A stretch of 8,860 bases of DNA, from contig CACXEL010000046.1 in NCBI GenBank assembly GCA_902766655.1, positions 1 through 8,860 on the forward strand, given 5' to 3'. Made by a program: the position numbers and the translations under genes. Positions 6,752 to 8,860 of this stretch are shown in pieces. Below the pieces are notes generated by a model that saw only the letters and a list, made by a program, of their open reading frames with translations, did no database searches and was not told the origin of the DNA. Source of the DNA: an uncultured Lachnospiraceae bacterium (GTDB lineage Bacteria > Bacillota > Clostridia > Lachnospirales > Lachnospiraceae). Positions within the stretch are counted from its first letter, which is position 1, and each line of letters begins with the position of its first letter.

Positions 6752-6769
6752 ACAATTGTCTGCTATGGT
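6752..6769 (+). promoter_or_regulatory. Candidate promoter with overlapping palindrome upstream of the rhamnosidase-like gene
   Basis: TGCTATGGT (6761-6769) is an extended -10 with a four-of-six hexamer. The palindrome ACAATTGT (6752-6759) lies directly upstream in the spacer, where a repressor could block polymerase. A start near 6776 would give a leader of only about 18 bases that still includes the whole ribosome binding site. TATACT at 6704-6709 is an alternative -10. Confidence 0.3.
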
Positions 6770-6793
6770 ATGGACTATGAGGAGGAGTATAAA

Positions 6794-8758
6794 ATGGGTG
6801 ATTCCTTCTGGCTCTGGTATCCCGGAGATATGGAACTATATTACGCAATGAAACAGAATTTCAGCCGGGTCGAGCGGGGAATGGGCTGGCCGGCCTTCTG
6901 GAAGTCCGAGAGCTTCCGCAACCGCGTGGTCTTTATGAGACACTATGAGCTGGCGCAGGCGGCCACCTTCACCGTGTACTCAAAGGCGGTCGGCTTCGTG
7001 TATGCGGACGAACGGAAGTTTCCGTTTGGGACCCCGATCCGCCTGGAGAAGGGCCCCCACAACATCCGGATCCACTGCGGCCGGATCGACGCCTTCCCCT
7101 CGGTATATATTGAAGGTGATGCGGTGCGCTCGGACAAGGGCTGGCTGGTCTCCGATTATGACAGGCCGGAGGTGCCGGCCGGGATGAACGAGGCTTTCCG
7201 GGATAAAAATGCGGACCCGGACACCTGGCATTTCAGCGAAAAGATTTATGAGCCGGTGAGTGTGACTACAGAGAAAGAAGGCTTCCTCTACGATTTCGGC
7301 GTCGAGCTCACAGCTGTGGTAGAGGCGGAGGACACTCTGCCCGGCACCGTGATCTACTGCGGCGAGTCCCGTGAGGAGGCCCTGGATTCCGTGAACTGCT
7401 ACCAGCGGTATGAGGCGGACGGCCAGGGCAGGACAGAGCGGTGCGCCGTGCGTTTTGTCTTCATTTCCGGGGAAAGGAGGACCGTGCGCGCCATCCACCA
7501 GTACGTGGATATCCCCGTCCGGGCTTCATTTTCTGTCGAGGACGCCAGGCTGACCAGGATATGGGAGGTGTCCGCGAGGACCCTGGCCCTGTGCAGCGGC
7601 ATTTTCTTCATCGACGGCATCAAGCGGGACCGGTGGATCTGGGGCGGCGACGCCTACCAGAGCCTCCAGGTGAATCCCTACCTCTTCGCCGACCCGGACA
7701 TCGACCGGCGGACGCTGACGGCCCTGCGCGGTTCGGATCCCGTCACGACCCACATCAACACCATAGCAGACTACAGCATGCTGTGGCTGGCCAGCGTCTG
7801 GGACCACTACCGACTTTACGGAGACCGTGAATACCTGGCGCTCATGTACCCGAAAATGAAGACCCTCATGGCCTTCCTGCTGGACCAGCGCGACGCACGG
7901 GGCTTCTTCATCGGCCGCCCGGGCGACTGGCTCTACATCGACTGGGCGGACTTCGACAGGGAAGGCCCGCTGGGCGCGGAGCAGATGGCCTTCGCCGGCT
8001 GCTGGATGGCCATGAGCCGGGCCGCAGACGCGCTGGGGCTCACCGGGGACCACAGCTTCTATGAGAACGGCCGACAGGAGTTCCGGCAGGCCGTCCGTGA
8101 CGCCTACTGGGATGAGGAGAAAGGCGCCTTCGTGGACTCTTTCGCATCGGGCAGGCGCCGCGTCGGCCGTCAGACCAACATTTTCGCTCTCCGCTTCGGG
8201 GTCGCCTCTGAGGAGGAGCGCGGCAGCATTCTGCGCAACGTGATCCTGAATTCCGACGTGCCGCCCATCACGACACCCTATTTCGCCTTCTACGAGCTGG
8301 ACGAGCTCGGCAAGGCGGGCAGGGTGAAGGAGCTCTATGAGCGTATGACAGCCTACTGGGGCGGCATGCTGGACAGAGGCGCGGCCACCTTCTGGGAGGA
8401 GTATGATCCGGAGGCGCCGGCGGAGAGCCAGTACGACATGTACGGAGACCGGTTCGGCAAGAGCCTCTGCCATGCCTGGGCGGCCAGCCCTCTCTACCTG
8501 ATTGGCCGGTATCTGGTCGGGCTTGAGCTCACCTGGTCCGAGGAGACCGGGGCGGGCTTCATCTGCAGACCGGACCTGGCTTACATGGACGGGCTCAAGG
8601 CGGAGTTCCCGGTGGCCTGCGGCAGGAAGACCTTAAAGATCAGCTTCGCTGAGGGGATACTGACAGTTTCTACGGACGCTGAGGACGGCAAGGTCGTCCT
8701 GGGAGAAGATGAGTACACCCTCTGCCCGGGCAGGACCTATAGCTTTAGCTTAAGGTAA
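6794..8758 (+). CDS. GH78-type alpha-L-rhamnosidase-like glycosidase
   Basis: This 654-residue inverting glycosidase probably removes terminal alpha-L-rhamnose from plant glycosides or polysaccharide fragments. Residues about 1-250 look like beta-sandwich regions, about 250-575 are the (alpha/alpha)6 barrel, and about 580-654 are a C-terminal beta-domain. The signature D-G-I-K-R-D-R-W-I-W-G-G-D (274-286) matches the GH78 acid motif (usually D-x4-E-x6-D), with Asp at the position that is normally the general-acid Glu. The candidate base is E535 in TFWEEYD (532-538), and CHAWAASP (559-566) matches the conserved barrel block after it. There is no signal peptide, so it should be cytoplasmic. I start at 6794 because AGGAGGAG (6780-6787) lies six bases before that ATG; an in-frame ATG at 6770 lies before this ribosome binding site. 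Rhamnose specificity rests on family resemblance only; an unsaturated-uronyl or other six-hairpin hydrolase is less likely. Confidence 0.87.
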   Translation: MGDSFWLWYPGDMELYYAMKQNFSRVERGMGWPAFWKSESFRNRVVFMRHYELAQAATFTVYSKAVGFVYADERKFPFGTPIRLEKGPHNIRIHCGRIDAFPSVYIEGDAVRSDKGWLVSDYDRPEVPAGMNEAFRDKNADPDTWHFSEKIYEPVSVTTEKEGFLYDFGVELTAVVEAEDTLPGTVIYCGESREEALDSVNCYQRYEADGQGRTERCAVRFVFISGERRTVRAIHQYVDIPVRASFSVEDARLTRIWEVSARTLALCSGIFFIDGIKRDRWIWGGDAYQSLQVNPYLFADPDIDRRTLTALRGSDPVTTHINTIADYSMLWLASVWDHYRLYGDREYLALMYPKMKTLMAFLLDQRDARGFFIGRPGDWLYIDWADFDREGPLGAEQMAFAGCWMAMSRAADALGLTGDHSFYENGRQEFRQAVRDAYWDEEKGAFVDSFASGRRRVGRQTNIFALRFGVASEEERGSILRNVILNSDVPPITTPYFAFYELDELGKAGRVKELYERMTAYWGGMLDRGAATFWEEYDPEAPAESQYDMYGDRFGKSLCHAWAASPLYLIGRYLVGLELTWSEETGAGFICRPDLAYMDGLKAEFPVACGRKTLKISFAEGILTVSTDAEDGKVVLGEDEYTLCPGRTYSFSLR

Positions 8759-8775
8759 GGGCTGTTGCGGCCCGT

Positions 8776-8830
8776 AATCAGAAAGACCATCCGGAAGGAA
8801 ATCCGGATGGTCTTTCTGATTCTGGGTTTC
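8776..8830 (+). terminator. Long perfect hairpin terminator of the rhamnosidase-like gene
   Basis: AATCAGAAAGACCATCCGGA (8776-8795) is the exact complement of 8802-8821, a 20-bp stem with a 6-base loop, ending in GGTCTTTCTGATTCTGGGTTT. It starts 17 bases after the stop codon. As with the hairpin at 241-300, an A-rich left arm pairs with the T-rich run, so it could work in both directions. The remaining bases 8822-8860 hold nothing identifiable. Confidence 0.85.
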
Positions 8831-8860
8831 AGCGCTTTTTTGCAGTGTGCAACGGCGCAA

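Larger units (their letters stand above)
6321..6793. other. Intergenic region between the HD gene and the rhamnosidase-like gene
   Basis: This is 473 bases without a convincing gene. It contains the HD leader and promoter on the minus strand. On the plus side it holds a weak TATACT (6704-6709), an ACAATTGT palindrome (6752-6759), a possible extended -10 (6761-6769) and the ribosome binding site of the next gene (6780-6787). A 63-codon frame at 6464-6655 starts inside the HD promoter region and resembles no protein. An imperfect inverted repeat lies at about 6538-6560 (TCGTTTCC / GGAACGA). A lone TTGACC (6624-6629) has no partner -10. Confidence 0.6.

Noticed and set aside
7526..8473. 315-codon open frame on the minus strand opposite the rhamnosidase-like gene
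   Set aside because: Antisense shadow without recognisable motifs; the plus strand carries the GH78 signatures.
8822..8860. Possible C-terminal end of a minus-strand gene entering from the right edge
   Set aside because: A short frame with a stop exists, but 39 bases are too few to support a coding call.
1..8860. CRISPR arrays, insertion sequences, tRNA or rRNA genes, phage or defence genes
   Set aside because: I saw no spaced direct repeats, transposase, integrase or RNA gene signatures in either strand; the region reads as ordinary metabolic chromosome.

Overview
The window is a GC-rich stretch of bacterial chromosome. It looks like a Gram-positive, probably gut-type Clostridia/Lachnospirales-like organism. 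The reasons are strong AGGAGG-type ribosome binding sites, extended -10 promoters, long hairpin terminators, and cytoplasmic glycosidases and an HD phosphohydrolase of kinds common in such genomes. The lineage is an inference; there is no rRNA or marker gene here.

Layout from left to right: the 3' end of a class II fructose-bisphosphate aldolase-family gene (+, 1-189), closed by a 24-bp perfect hairpin that it shares with a convergent D-2-hydroxyacid dehydrogenase (-, 407-1357). A 333-bp divergent control region (1358-1690) holds back-to-back extended -10 promoters for that dehydrogenase and for an M18 zinc aminopeptidase (+, 1691-3025), which ends in its own terminator. Then comes a GH2 beta-galactosidase-like glycosidase (+, 3272-5584), convergent with a small HD-domain phosphohydrolase (-, start set at 6320, end 5808); a bidirectional terminator lies between them. 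A 473-bp non-coding region (6321-6793) carries the HD gene's leader and promoter and the upstream region of the last gene, a GH78-type alpha-L-rhamnosidase-like enzyme (+, start set at 6794, end 8758), again with a long terminator. The last 39 bases hold nothing I can name.

Every gene seems to be its own transcription unit, so there is no operon logic. The shared theme is intracellular carbon and peptide catabolism. Two glycosidases without signal peptides would act on imported oligosaccharides or glycosides; the released sugars could feed lower glycolysis through an aldolase, a 2-hydroxyacid dehydrogenase handles reduced or oxidised small acids, and an aminopeptidase finishes peptides. No transporter, sugar regulator, mobile element, tRNA, rRNA or CRISPR was seen. 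I did not find a new multi-gene system. The most unusual items are a CxCxxC cluster beside the aminopeptidase metal site, an Asp in place of the usual Glu in the rhamnosidase acid motif, and a shared ACAATTGT palindrome upstream of both glycosidase genes.
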